Translations under genes and position numbers: made by a program
From: Amycolatopsis camponoti
Lineage (GTDB): Bacteria > Actinomycetota > Actinomycetes > Mycobacteriales > Pseudonocardiaceae
Assembly: GCF_902497555.1 (NCBI RefSeq)
Contig: NZ_CABVGP010000001.1
Coordinates: forward strand, 2,026,501-2,090,500
Direction: 5' to 3'
DNA: 64,000 nt
The notes under the pieces: model-generated
Told to the model about the DNA's origin: nothing
Seen by the model: only the letters and a program-made list of their open reading frames with translations
The model's database searches: none
Shown: piece by piece, positions 17,595 to 26,647 of the stretch
How the letters are laid out: each line of letters starts with the position of its first letter
Numbering within the stretch: the first letter of the stretch is position 1

Positions 17595-20500
17595 TCAGGC
17601 GGTCGGGGCGGGGTCCAGGGACTCCGACTCCGGCGCCTCCTTCGGCGCCCGCTTGGCCTCGCGGCGAGCGCGGCGGCGCTCCTTGCGGGTCTCGACCATC
17701 GTGTAGAGGGTCGGGACCAGCACCAGCGTCAGCAGCGTCGAGCTGACCAGGCCGCCGATCACCACGATGGCGAGGGGCTGGCCGATGAACCCGCCCTGGC
17801 CGGTGATGCCCAGCGCCATCGGGACGAGCGCGAAGATCGTCGCCGCCGCGGTCATCAGGATCGGCCGCAGCCGGCGCCGGCCGCCTTCGGTGACGGCGTC
17901 GGCGACGCTCATCCCCTCGGCCCGGTACTGGTTGATCAGGTCGATCAGCACGATCGCGTTCGTCACGACGATGCCGACCAGCATCAGCATGCCGATCAGC
18001 GCCGGCAGGCCGAGCGCGGTGCCCGTCGCCAGCAGCAGCCCGATCGCGCCGGTCGCCGCGAACGGGATCGACACCAGCAGGATCAGCGGCTGGATCAGGC
18101 TGCGGAACGTCGCCACCATGATCAGGAACACGATCGCGATCGCCGCCAGCAGCGCCAGGAACAGGTTCGAGAACGCCTCCTGCTGGTCCTGGCTCACGCC
18201 GCCGAGCGAGTACGACGCGCCGCCGGTGAACGTCAGCCCGTCCAGCTTGGACTGGATGTCCGCGGTCGTCTTGCTCAGGTTGTCGCCGGTGTTCTTGGCC
18301 GTGACCGTGGTGCTCAGGTCGCCGCCGGTGCGGTGCACCGACGCCGGTCCGTCCACAGTGGACACCTTCGCGACCTCGTCGAGCCGGACGACCCCCGTGG
18401 GACCGGGGATCTGCAGGCCCTTCACCTGGTCGACCGTGGCCGGCGCGGTGCCGGCGCGCAGCACGATGTCCGTGCGCTGGCCGCCGACCGGCAGCTGCGT
18501 CACCGTGCGGCCGGCGATCGCCTGGTTGGCGACCTGGCCGATGGTGCTCGCCGACAGCCCGCGCGCGGCGGCCGCGGCGTCGTCCACCTCGACCTGCACC
18601 CGCGGCGAGCCGACGGCCAGGTCGCTGCTCACCTCGGTCAGCCCGGACACTCCGCCGAGCGCCTGCACGATCTGGTCGGACGCGGGCTTCAGCGCGGCCT
18701 CCGACGGCGCGGTCACCGTCACCGAGACCTGGTCGGAGTTGAACCCGGACGCGTCCGCGCCGATCTTGACCTCGCCCAGCTCCGGCCGGGAGGTCAGCTT
18801 CGACCGGAGCCGGTCGGACAGCGCGTTCAGGTCGGTGTCCTTCGCGACGGTCACCGAGATGCTGGTGTTCGTCCCGCCCCCGAAGCCGAACGCGCCCCCG
18901 CCGCCGATGCTGACCTGGTAGGTCTGCACCGCGGGCTCCGCGGCCAGCGCCTGCTCGACCGCCGTCGCCGCCTTCTCCTTCGCCGCTACGCTCGTGCCCG
19001 CGGGCAGCTTCTGCGTCATGTTCAGCGTGGTGCCGCCGGACTGGTCGAGGAAGTTCGTGTTCAGCCGCGTCGCGAGCCCGACCGTGCCGGCGAAGATCAG
19101 CAGCGCCAGCAGCACGACGGTCAGCCGCCGCTTGGTCGCGAACCGGATCACCGGCAGGTAGGCGCGCTGCAGGAAGCTGCGGCGCTCCTTCTCGACGGCC
19201 GCTTCGCGGGCCCGCTCGGCCTCGATGGCGTCCGCCGGGACCTCGGGCTGCTTCAGGAACCAGTACGCCAGCACGGGAACCACGGTCAGCGAGACGAGCA
19301 GCGAAGCCAGCAGCGCCACCGTGACGGTGATCGCGAACGGCGAGAACAGCTCGCCGACGAACCCGCCGACGAACGCGATCGGCAGGAACACCGCGACGGT
19401 CGTCAGCGTGGACGACGTCACCGCGCCGGCCACCTCGCGGACGCCGTCGAGCACCGCCCGCTGCTTCTCCTCGCCGTAACCCAAGTGCCGCTTGATGTTC
19501 TCCAGCACGACGATCGAGTCGTCGACCACCCGGCCGATCGCGATAGTCAGCGCGCCGAGGGTGAGCAGGTTGAGCGACAGGTCGCCGGTCCACAGCGCGA
19601 TCAGCGCGACCACCACCGACAGCGGGATGGACACCGCGGTCACCAGCGTCGAGCGCACCGACAGCAGGAACAGCAGGATGACGATGACGGCGAACGCCAG
19701 GCCCAGCAGGCCTTCGGTGGTCAGGCCGCTGATCGCGTCCTTCACCGGCGTGCCCTGGTCGAACACGACGCTCATCTCGGAGCCGGTCTTCTTCGCCAGG
19801 TCCGGCAGCTTGGCGCGGACGGCGTCGGAGATCGCGACGGCGTTCCCGTTGTCCACCATGGTGATCGAGAGGCCGAGGCTGGGCTTGCCGTTGGTGCGCG
19901 TGATCGACGTCGCCGGCGCGAAGCCGGTCTGGACGTCGGCGACGTCACCCAGCTTCACCGGTCCGCGAGCCGGCGTTCCCGGCCGCGCGGCGCCGGCCGC
20001 GGCGCTCGGCGTGAGGTAGAGGTCGCGGAGGGTGTCCACAGTGGTCTGCCCGCCACCGACCTGGACGCTCAGCGTCTTGTCGCCTTCGGTCAGCGTGCCG
20101 GCCGGCACGGCGGCGCCGGCGGTCTGCAGCGCGGTCGCGATCGACGCCGGGTCGACGCCGGCCGCGGCCAGCTTCGCGTAGTCGAGCGTGATCGTGACGC
20201 GCGGCTGCTGCACGCCGGTGACAGTCACCGTGCGGACGCCGTCGATCTTGCGCAGCTCCGGCGCGACCTGGTCGGTCAGCGCGGGCGCGAGCTGCTGCGG
20301 GTCACCGGCCGTGCCCGCGGCGACCAGGATCACCGGCAGGTCGTCGGTGCTACCGGCGGACACGGACGGGTCGGAGTTCTGCGGCAGCCGCGGGCGGACC
20401 TGGTTCACCGCCTGCTGGATCCGCGAGACGGCCGCGTCGAGGTCGGTGCCGAACGCGAACTGCGTGACGACGCGCGAGACGCCGTCCGAGCTGGTCGAGT

Positions 20501-20744
20501 TGATCTCTTCGAGGCCCTTGAGCCCCTGCAACGCGCCTTCGAGGGGTTCGGTGACCTGGCGGTCGACCGCGTCCGGCGACGCCCCCGCGTACGCCGTGAC
20601 GATCTGGGCCTGCGGGAACTGCAGCGACGGGAACAGCTGCTGCTTGATCTGCGGCAGCGCGAAAGCACCGAAACCGACGACCACCAGCGCGAGCAGGCCG
20701 ATCAGGCTTCGGTTGCGCAGGCTCAATCTGGCCAGCACGGACAT
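17595..20744 (-). CDS. RND-family efflux transporter (AcrB/SwrC-like)
   Basis: This is a 1049-aa proton-driven exporter of the cytoplasmic membrane. It has the duplicated RND layout: one N-terminal helix, a large extracytoplasmic loop, helices 2-6, then the same again. The proton-relay Asp pair lies in helix 4 (AIGRVVDDSIVVLENI). The opening LRNRSLIGLLALVVVGFGAFALPQI and the second-half GIVVTNAIVLIDLINQYR are typical. The C-terminal tail is basic. No membrane-fusion or outer-membrane partner is nearby, as expected for a Gram-positive such as Bacillus with SwrC. Substrates are unknown. Two GTCCACAGTGG palindromes occur inside the gene. Confidence 0.92.
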   Translation of the reverse strand: MSVLARLSLRNRSLIGLLALVVVGFGAFALPQIKQQLFPSLQFPQAQIVTAYAGASPDAVDRQVTEPLEGALQGLKGLEEINSTSSDGVSRVVTQFAFGTDLDAAVSRIQQAVNQVRPRLPQNSDPSVSAGSTDDLPVILVAAGTAGDPQQLAPALTDQVAPELRKIDGVRTVTVTGVQQPRVTITLDYAKLAAAGVDPASIATALQTAGAAVPAGTLTEGDKTLSVQVGGGQTTVDTLRDLYLTPSAAAGAARPGTPARGPVKLGDVADVQTGFAPATSITRTNGKPSLGLSITMVDNGNAVAISDAVRAKLPDLAKKTGSEMSVVFDQGTPVKDAISGLTTEGLLGLAFAVIVILLFLLSVRSTLVTAVSIPLSVVVALIALWTGDLSLNLLTLGALTIAIGRVVDDSIVVLENIKRHLGYGEEKQRAVLDGVREVAGAVTSSTLTTVAVFLPIAFVGGFVGELFSPFAITVTVALLASLLVSLTVVPVLAYWFLKQPEVPADAIEAERAREAAVEKERRSFLQRAYLPVIRFATKRRLTVVLLALLIFAGTVGLATRLNTNFLDQSGGTTLNMTQKLPAGTSVAAKEKAATAVEQALAAEPAVQTYQVSIGGGGAFGFGGGTNTSISVTVAKDTDLNALSDRLRSKLTSRPELGEVKIGADASGFNSDQVSVTVTAPSEAALKPASDQIVQALGGVSGLTEVSSDLAVGSPRVQVEVDDAAAAARGLSASTIGQVANQAIAGRTVTQLPVGGQRTDIVLRAGTAPATVDQVKGLQIPGPTGVVRLDEVAKVSTVDGPASVHRTGGDLSTTVTAKNTGDNLSKTTADIQSKLDGLTFTGGASYSLGGVSQDQQEAFSNLFLALLAAIAIVFLIMVATFRSLIQPLILLVSIPFAATGAIGLLLATGTALGLPALIGMLMLVGIVVTNAIVLIDLINQYRAEGMSVADAVTEGGRRRLRPILMTAAATIFALVPMALGITGQGGFIGQPLAIVVIGGLVSSTLLTLVLVPTLYTMVETRKERRRARREAKRAPKEAPESESLDPAPTA
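18351..18363. repeat. GTCCACAGTGGAC palindrome in the RND gene
   Basis: This second perfect copy of the 13-bp palindrome again encodes Ser-Thr-Val-Asp (minus strand). A near copy, TGTCCACAGTGG, lies at 20034-20045 in the same gene and encodes Thr-Val-Asp. Confidence 0.5.
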
Positions 20745-20833
20745 GACTTCGACAACCCCCTCGGGAACGACGCGGCGACCGACGCCTGCGTCAGTGACCG
20801 GCCGAGCTTCCCATGTCCGACCTGAGGGGCGAC

Positions 20834-22018
20834 TCAGTCTGGGGGTGGATTCCGGGTCGTCCCTGGGGAGGAGACGCGACCCTGAGCAGCGCTGGGTGCC
20901 GGGTCGGGCGCGCTCGGTGACGGCTCGTCCTCTTCGGACGGTCCGGCGTCCTCGTCCGGCGCGTCACCGTTGGACGAGACCTCTTCGGGACGCGGGCGCC
21001 GCAGCGGGGTGGTCGTGCGCTCCCACAGCTTCCGGCCTTCTTCGGTGCGCAGCCGCTCGGACGCGCGTTCCATCTCCAGCCGCCGCCACTTGCGCCGCTG
21101 CCGCCGGGTCGCCTTCGCCGGCCACAGCTCCTGGATCGCGCTGTTGAAGTAGGCCCCGCCGACCACGGCCAGCCCGATGAAGAACATCAGCAGCAGGAAC
21201 GCGATCGGCGCGGCGAGCGCGCCGTAGGTGTAGCCGGTCTTGGTGATCCAGTTCAGGTAGACGCGCAGGCCGACCGAGGAGAGCAGGAACACGACCATCG
21301 CGAGCACGGCGCCGGGCAGCCCGCGGTGCCACGGCAGCTTCCGCGGCAGGGCGAGCTTGTACAGCGTGGTCAGCGCGAGGGTGATCATGATCCCGAGGGT
21401 CGGGAAGTACAGCGCGCTCACCCACGAGGTGACCGTCGGGCGCCACTCGGTGGGGAAGAACTCCGGCAGCAGGTCGGGGCCGATCGCCAGCAGCGGCAGC
21501 CCGACGACCAGGATGACGAGGCCGCACAGGTACAGCAGCAGCGCGAAGATCCGCTGCCAGACGTCGTTGCGGACGCCGTACTGGTCGTGGGCGACGGTGA
21601 TCGCGTCCACGAACGACGACATCGCCGACGAACCCGCCCACAGCGAGATCAGGAAGCCCACCGAGACGATCTCGCCCTTGCCGACGGTGAGGATGCTGTT
21701 CACGGTCGGCTCGATGATGTCGTGGACGGCGTTGGCGCTGAAGACCGTCTTGCAGAAGCCGATGATCCGGTCGTGCACCTGGGTGACGACGTCCTGCCCG
21801 AACCACTCGCCGACGAAGCCCAGGCTGCCGAGCAGCCCCAGCAGCAGCGGCGGCAGCGACAGCGTCTGCCAGAAGGCCGCCTCGGCGGCCTCGGAGAAGA
21901 TGTTGCCCTCCCAGGCCTTGGCGAGCGTGCGCGTGACGAGGCGCCACGGCCCCCTGCGGGCCACCTTCGTCGCTGCGGACGGCTGAACCTCACCCATGAC
22001 GTGTCCAGCATGGTCCAT
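20834..22018 (-). CDS. YihY/BrkB-family integral membrane protein
   Basis: This 394-aa protein has about six membrane helices and the family features FSEAAEAAFWQTLSLPPLLLGLLG near the N-terminus, a central SLWAGSSAMSSFVDAI segment and YTYGALAAPIAFLLLMFFIGLAVVGGAYFN. A long charged, Ser/Pro-rich cytoplasmic tail follows. Family members were once called ribonuclease BN but are membrane proteins of uncertain function; some affect envelope integrity. ATG 21997, seven codons in, is an alternative start. It lies upstream of the RND gene on the same strand with an 89-base gap. Confidence 0.88.
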   Translation of the reverse strand: MDHAGHVMGEVQPSAATKVARRGPWRLVTRTLAKAWEGNIFSEAAEAAFWQTLSLPPLLLGLLGSLGFVGEWFGQDVVTQVHDRIIGFCKTVFSANAVHDIIEPTVNSILTVGKGEIVSVGFLISLWAGSSAMSSFVDAITVAHDQYGVRNDVWQRIFALLLYLCGLVILVVGLPLLAIGPDLLPEFFPTEWRPTVTSWVSALYFPTLGIMITLALTTLYKLALPRKLPWHRGLPGAVLAMVVFLLSSVGLRVYLNWITKTGYTYGALAAPIAFLLLMFFIGLAVVGGAYFNSAIQELWPAKATRRQRRKWRRLEMERASERLRTEEGRKLWERTTTPLRRPRPEEVSSNGDAPDEDAGPSEEDEPSPSAPDPAPSAAQGRVSSPGTTRNPPPD

Positions 22019-22233
22019 CCGTGCTGATTTGGCTCGTCACCGTGCCTGCGCCCGGGCGTGTCGGGGGACATCACCCGTGCCGGTGCCGGGAACTGTCGGA
22101 CCCGGCCGGTAGACTCGCTCCAGTGCCCTCACCGCAGTCGCCACGCCGGTCGTCCTGGCCGAAGTCGGTACCACAGTGAGGGTTTTCGCACGTCACAGCA
22201 CTTGAGGCACGTGAGCGAGGGGGAGGACCGGCG

Positions 22234-23970
22234 ATGACGGAGACGCAGCTCGGGGCGCCTCCCGCGGAGAAGGACTCGACCGCGCGCCCGCTGCGGGCGT
22301 GGCAGCGGCGGGCGCTCACGAAGTACCTGACGCGCAAGCCGAAGGACTTCCTCGCGGTGGCGACGCCCGGTGCCGGCAAGACGGTGTTCGGCCTGCGGAT
22401 CGCCGCCGAGCTGCTGAGCGACCGCACGATCGAGGCCGTCACCATCGTCACCCCGACCGAGCACCTCAAGCACCAGTGGGCGTCGGCGGCGGCGATGGCC
22501 GGGATCCAGATCGACTCGAACTTCCGCAACACCACCGGCGTCACGTCGTCGGACTACAACGGTGTCGCGCTCACGTACGCGCAGGTCGCGGCGCACCCGA
22601 CGTTGCACCGCGTGCGCACCGAGAACCGCAAGACGCTGGTGATCCTCGACGAGATCCACCACGGTGGCGACGCCAAGTCGTGGGGCGACGCGATCCGCGA
22701 GGCCTTCACCCCGGCCGTCCGGCGGCTGTCGCTGACCGGGACGCCGTTCCGGTCCGACGACTCGGCCATCCCGTTCGTCACCTACGAGCCGGACTCCGGC
22801 GGCTTCCAGCGCAGCAAGGCCGACCACTCGTACGGCTACGCGGACGCGCTGGCCGACGGCGTGGTCCGGCCGGTCGTCTTCCTCGCCTACTCGGGTGAGG
22901 CCTCCTGGCGCACCAGCGCGGGGGAGGAGTTCACAGCGCGGCTCGGCGAGCCGCTGACGGCGGAGCAGAACGCCCGCGCGTGGCGCACGGCCCTCGACCC
23001 GGCGGGCGAGTGGATCCCGGCGGTGCTGCACGCGGCCGACACGCGGTTGTCGCAGGTCCGCCAGAGCGTGCCGGACGCCGGCGGGCTGGTGATCGCCACC
23101 GACCAGGAGTCGGCGCGCGCGTACGCGAAGATCCTGGAGCGGCTTTCGGGCGAGACTCCGACGCTGGTGCTCTCGGACGACCCGAAGGCCTCGGGCCGGA
23201 TCAAGGAGTTCTCCGAGACGAACGAGCGCTGGATCGTGGCCGTCCGCATGGTCTCGGAAGGCGTCGACGTCCCGCGGCTGGCGGTGGGCGTGTACGCGAC
23301 GAGCGCTTCGACCCCGCTGTTCTTCGCCCAGGCGATCGGCCGGTACGTGCGAGCCCGGAAGAAGGGCGAGACGGCGAGCGTGTTCCTGCCGTCGGTCCCG
23401 GTGCTGCTTGAGCTGGCCAGCGAGCTGGAGGCGCAGCGCGACCACGTGCTCGGCAAGCCCCACCGGGAGAAGGAAGGCTGGGAGGACGAGCTCCTCGCCC
23501 AGGCCAACCGCACCGAGGACGAGCCGGGCGAGGAGGAGAAGGCGTTCACCTCGCTGGGCGCCTCGGCCGAGCTCGACCAGGTCATCTACGACGGCAACTC
23601 GTTCGGCACGGCGGTGTTCTCGGGCTCCGACGAGGAGCAGGAGTACCTCGGCCTGCCGGGGCTGCTGGAGCCCGACCAGGTGCGCGCGCTGCTGCGGAAG
23701 CGGCAGGAAGAGCAGATCGCCGACGAGAAGCGCCGCAAGCCCGCGAAGGAAGAGGCCGCCCCGGCCCCGGCCCGCCCGCAGTCGGTGAGCGAGCGCCTCG
23801 GCGCGTTGCGCAAGGAGCTGAACGCGCTGGTGGGCATGTACCACCACCGCACGAAGAAGCCCCACGGCGCGATCCACAACGAGCTGCGCCGCGTGTGCGG
23901 CGGCCCGGTGACGGCGATGGCGACGGTCGAGCAGCTCGAGGAACGGATCGTCACCCTCCGGACCTGGTGA
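22234..23970 (+). CDS. Superfamily II DEAD/DEAH-box helicase
   Basis: This is a 578-aa ATP-dependent nucleic-acid remodelling protein. Motif I is ATPGAGKT, motif II is DEIHH (a DEAH variant) and motif III-like SLTGTPFRSDD follows. The second RecA domain contains RMVSEGVDVPRLAVGVY and the arginine motif QAIGRYVRARK. After this comes an acidic, Glu-rich linker and a C-terminal helical region ending in RIVTLRTW. Restriction-type helicases (UvsW/XPB-like) share the core, but no nuclease, methylase or other defence partner is adjacent. It is conserved as a stand-alone gene in actinomycetes. GGGGGAGGA precedes the ATG at good spacing. It diverges from the YihY gene. Confidence 0.88.
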   Translation: MTETQLGAPPAEKDSTARPLRAWQRRALTKYLTRKPKDFLAVATPGAGKTVFGLRIAAELLSDRTIEAVTIVTPTEHLKHQWASAAAMAGIQIDSNFRNTTGVTSSDYNGVALTYAQVAAHPTLHRVRTENRKTLVILDEIHHGGDAKSWGDAIREAFTPAVRRLSLTGTPFRSDDSAIPFVTYEPDSGGFQRSKADHSYGYADALADGVVRPVVFLAYSGEASWRTSAGEEFTARLGEPLTAEQNARAWRTALDPAGEWIPAVLHAADTRLSQVRQSVPDAGGLVIATDQESARAYAKILERLSGETPTLVLSDDPKASGRIKEFSETNERWIVAVRMVSEGVDVPRLAVGVYATSASTPLFFAQAIGRYVRARKKGETASVFLPSVPVLLELASELEAQRDHVLGKPHREKEGWEDELLAQANRTEDEPGEEEKAFTSLGASAELDQVIYDGNSFGTAVFSGSDEEQEYLGLPGLLEPDQVRALLRKRQEEQIADEKRRKPAKEEAAPAPARPQSVSERLGALRKELNALVGMYHHRTKKPHGAIHNELRRVCGGPVTAMATVEQLEERIVTLRTW

Positions 23971-24396
23971 GGCCCGACCGGCTCTGAGCGCAGCTCGTCC
24001 ACGCGTCGGGTCCGGCGGCTCCTCGGAGACCCGCGATGTCGCCCGAGAGGCTGAACCCGCTCGTCACCGTCCGTTCCACCGAGGCCGCGCCGGACCTTCC
24101 ACAAGTCCGTGACGTTGCGTGCCCGATCGGTCGTCTCCCGGCTGCCCCCGCGTCCCCCGGGCGGTGGTGCTTCGGGCACCTTCGGGTCCGAAGTTCGCAA
24201 GTCGGCGACCAATCCGGGGCGTTTGCCGTGGGTTCACCACCACTTCCCGGCGGATCGCGCTGGGTGTACACCTCCGGAGTATCTTCAGCTCGCTAGGAAA
24301 CCTGGATGTAACACACCGTGAGTGCTGGCGATCACATCGTCAGCGGATCTACTCTTTCCGGGCGATACCCAGCCTGTGTTGCCGAACCGTGTCCAA

Positions 24397-24426
24397 TTGG
24401 TGTCATTTAATCGATCCAGCTATCTT
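24397..24426 (+). promoter_or_regulatory. Candidate promoter of the xylose operon
   Basis: TTGGTG, 18 bases, then TATCTT gives a plausible primary-sigma promoter. Transcription would begin near 24433, just before the palindrome at 24445. Confidence 0.4.
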
Positions 24427-24444
24427 CCCCGCAGCCGCTCAGCG

Positions 24445-24471
24445 GCATATGTTGTCGCCCACAACATATGC
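24445..24471. promoter_or_regulatory. Palindromic operator of the xylose operon
   Basis: A perfect 11-bp inverted repeat (GCATATGTTGT / ACAACATATGC) is separated by CGCCC. It lies about 100 bases before xylF and just downstream of the candidate start point, a position suited to repression by the ROK regulator encoded at the end of the operon. Confidence 0.65.
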
Positions 24472-24571
24472 GCGTCGGTGCGCCGGGACCCTTCCGGATC
24501 ACCGCCTCGCAGGGCCCGAGACGACGTCGACGGCCCACTCGTCACAATGCTTGGATCCGGAAGGAACGAGG

Positions 24572-25711
24572 ATGCGCAGCAGAACCCTTACCCTCCTCGC
24601 CGCCACGGTGAGCACCGGCTTGGTGCTGACCGCTTGCGGTGCAAACAGTTCGGACAGCGGGGGCACGGGGAGCAACTCCGCTTCCTCGTCCGCCCCGGCC
24701 GCCGCCGGTGGTGCCTCCGGCAAGGTCGGTGTCATCCTGCCGGAGACCGCCACCTCGGCCCGCTGGGAGGCGTTCGACAAGCCGATGCTGACCGCCGCGC
24801 TGACGGCGCAGGGCTTCGAGGTCGACGTCCAGAACGCCCAGGGTGACAACCAGAAGTTCTCGACGCTGGCGGACGGCTTCATCAGCTCCGGCGTCAAGGT
24901 CCTGATCATCGCCCCCGGTGACCCGGCCGTCGGTTCCGCGGTCGAGGCCAAGGCCAAGACGGCCGGCATCCCGGTCATCGACTACGACCGCCCGAGCCTC
25001 GGTGGGTCCGCCGGCTACTACGTCTCGTTCGACAACGAGAAGGTCGGCCAGCTGCAGGGCCAGGCCATGGCCGACGCGCTGAAGAGCAAGGCGGGTGCGG
25101 GTGTCGTCCAGATCGAGGGCGCGCCGACCGACAACAACGCCACGCTGTTCACCAAGGGCCAGGACTCCGTCCTCGAGCCGCTGTTCTCGGCGGGCACCCT
25201 GAAGCGCATCCAGAAGCAGCCGATCAACGACTGGGACAACCAGCTCGGCGGCACGACGTTCGAGCAGATCTTCACCGCCAACGGCGGCAAGGTCGACGGC
25301 GTCGTCGCGGCGAACGACGGCCTGGCCGGCGCGGTCATCACCATCCTCAAGAAGAACGGCCTCAACGGGAAGGTCCCGGTCACCGGCCAGGACGCGACCG
25401 CCGACGGCCTGATGGCGGTCATGCGCGGCGACCAGTACATGACGGTCTTCAAGCCGATCAAGGAAGAGGCCGAAGCCACCGCCAAGCTGGCTGCCGCACT
25501 GGCCAAGGGTGACACCGCCGGTGCCGACGCCATCGCGACCGCGAAGCTGCACGACCCGACCGGCAACCGCGACATCAAGTCCGTGCTGCTGACCCCGACG
25601 ACGATCCTGGCGAAGGACGTCAAGACGGTCGTGACCCAGGGCTACGTGAAGGCGACCGAGATCTGCGGTGGCGACCTCGCCGCCAAGTGCAGCTCGCTCG
25701 GCATCTCCTGA
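24572..25711 (+). CDS. xylF: ABC transporter substrate-binding lipoprotein, xylose type
   Basis: This surface-anchored sugar receptor of 379 aa delivers its ligand to the importer. The signal peptide ends in the lipobox LTAC. A Ser/Gly-rich spacer leads into a type I periplasmic-binding fold. Matches to E. coli XylF are specific: YYVSFDNEKVGQLQGQAM, TDNNATLFTKGQ, VVAANDGLAGAVI and GKVPVTGQDATADGLMAV, then MTVFKPI. D-xylose is therefore the best guess, though other pentoses are possible. AAGGAACGAGG precedes the ATG. It is first in the operon, and two hairpins behind it may raise its level over the transporter subunits. Confidence 0.88.
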   Translation: MRSRTLTLLAATVSTGLVLTACGANSSDSGGTGSNSASSSAPAAAGGASGKVGVILPETATSARWEAFDKPMLTAALTAQGFEVDVQNAQGDNQKFSTLADGFISSGVKVLIIAPGDPAVGSAVEAKAKTAGIPVIDYDRPSLGGSAGYYVSFDNEKVGQLQGQAMADALKSKAGAGVVQIEGAPTDNNATLFTKGQDSVLEPLFSAGTLKRIQKQPINDWDNQLGGTTFEQIFTANGGKVDGVVAANDGLAGAVITILKKNGLNGKVPVTGQDATADGLMAVMRGDQYMTVFKPIKEEAEATAKLAAALAKGDTAGADAIATAKLHDPTGNRDIKSVLLTPTTILAKDVKTVVTQGYVKATEICGGDLAAKCSSLGIS

Positions 25712-25734
25712 CCTGCCCGTAACACCCAAGAACA

Positions 25735-25777
25735 GCCGGGCCGGGACGCGCACCCCGACGGCGCGTCCCGGCCCGGT
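25735..25777 (+). promoter_or_regulatory. Strong intra-operon hairpin after xylF
   Basis: Sixteen-base arms (25736-25751 and 25761-25776) pair perfectly around a 9-base loop, 24 bases after the xylF stop. Placed inside an ABC operon, it probably acts as a partial terminator or 3' stabiliser that favours the binding protein. Confidence 0.65.
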
Positions 25778-25784
25778 CCCCACT

Positions 25785-25798
25785 CCCCGTTCGCGGGG
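25785..25798 (+). promoter_or_regulatory. Small UUCG-tetraloop hairpin
   Basis: CCCCG and CGGGG close a TTCG loop, the exceptionally stable UUCG tetraloop in RNA. It lies eight bases beyond the large hairpin and could reinforce it. Confidence 0.45.
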
Positions 25799-25853
25799 AT
25801 CGCCTGGCCCCAGCGGCGGCAGAGGGCATCGGAAATTCGGAGAAATGCCATCC

Positions 25854-26627
25854 ATGAGTGAGCCCATCCTCGAGATCAAGGGCCTGAACAAGAGCTTCGG
25901 CCCCGTCCACGTCCTCCACGACGTGGACTTCGACGTGCGCGCGGGCGAAGTCACCGCCCTGGTCGGCGACAACGGCGCCGGCAAGTCGACCCTCGTCAAG
26001 TGCATCGCCGGCATCCACCCGTACGACTCGGGGGCCGTGCGGTTCAACGGCGAGGACACCCACATCCGCGGCCCGCGCGACGCGGCGGACCTCGGCATCG
26101 AGGTCGTCTACCAGGACCTCGCGCTCGCCGACAACCTCGACATCGTCCAGAACATGTTCCTCGGCCGCGAGCGCGGCAATTCGTGGAAGCTGGACGAAGC
26201 CAGCATGGAGAAGGCCGCCCGCGAAACGCTGGCCTCGCTCTCGGTCCGGACCGTCAAGTCCGTGCGCACCCCGGTTTCCTCGCTGTCCGGTGGTCAGCGG
26301 CAGACCGTGGCCATCGCGAAGTCGGTGCTGTGGAACAGCAAGGTCGTCGTCCTCGACGAGCCGACCGCCGCCCTCGGCGTCGCGCAGACCCGGCAGGTGC
26401 TCGACCTCGTCCGCCGGCTCGCCGAGCAGGGCCTGGGGGTCGTGCTGATCAGCCACAACATGGCCGACGTGTTCGAGGTCGCCGACCGCATCTCCGTCCT
26501 CTACCTCGGCCGGCTCGTCGCCGAGGTGCACACGAAGGACGTGAGCCACGGCCAGATCGTGGAACTGATCACCGCTGGTCGCTCCGGTGACCTCGGCCTG
26601 GCCCGGCCCGAAGCCGTGGTCCTGTGA
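25854..26627 (+). CDS. xylG: ABC transporter ATPase, xylose type (single domain)
   Basis: This 257-aa ATPase powers sugar import. Walker A is GDNGAGKST, the Q-loop lies in VVYQDLAL, the signature is LSGGQRQTVA, Walker B is VVVLDEPTAALG and the switch His is in LISHNMAD. It holds one nucleotide-binding domain, whereas E. coli XylG is a fused double domain of about 500 aa; here two copies must pair. ATG 25854 is chosen because GGAGA lies ten bases upstream; ATG 25845 is too close to it. The stop overlaps a possible GTG start of the permease gene. Confidence 0.9.
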   Translation: MSEPILEIKGLNKSFGPVHVLHDVDFDVRAGEVTALVGDNGAGKSTLVKCIAGIHPYDSGAVRFNGEDTHIRGPRDAADLGIEVVYQDLALADNLDIVQNMFLGRERGNSWKLDEASMEKAARETLASLSVRTVKSVRTPVSSLSGGQRQTVAIAKSVLWNSKVVVLDEPTAALGVAQTRQVLDLVRRLAEQGLGVVLISHNMADVFEVADRISVLYLGRLVAEVHTKDVSHGQIVELITAGRSGDLGLARPEAVVL

Positions 26628-26647
26628 GCGGGAAGAAAGAACCGGAA

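Larger units (their letters stand above)
23971..24571. other. Long regulatory region upstream of the xylose operon
   Basis: This is a 601-base gene-free stretch. Its right third is unusually AT-rich for this chromosome and holds a candidate promoter at 24397-24426 and a perfect inverted repeat at 24445-24471. The left part, after the helicase stop, shows no gene or structure I can support. Confidence 0.6.

Noticed and set aside
17508..20825. Plus-strand open frame of about 1100 codons
   Set aside because: It is the antisense shadow of the RND transporter gene, which has clear family motifs on the other strand.
22234..23970. Anti-phage defence system built on the SF2 helicase
   Set aside because: Neighbours are a YihY membrane protein and a sugar importer; no nuclease, methylase or other defence partner is adjacent.
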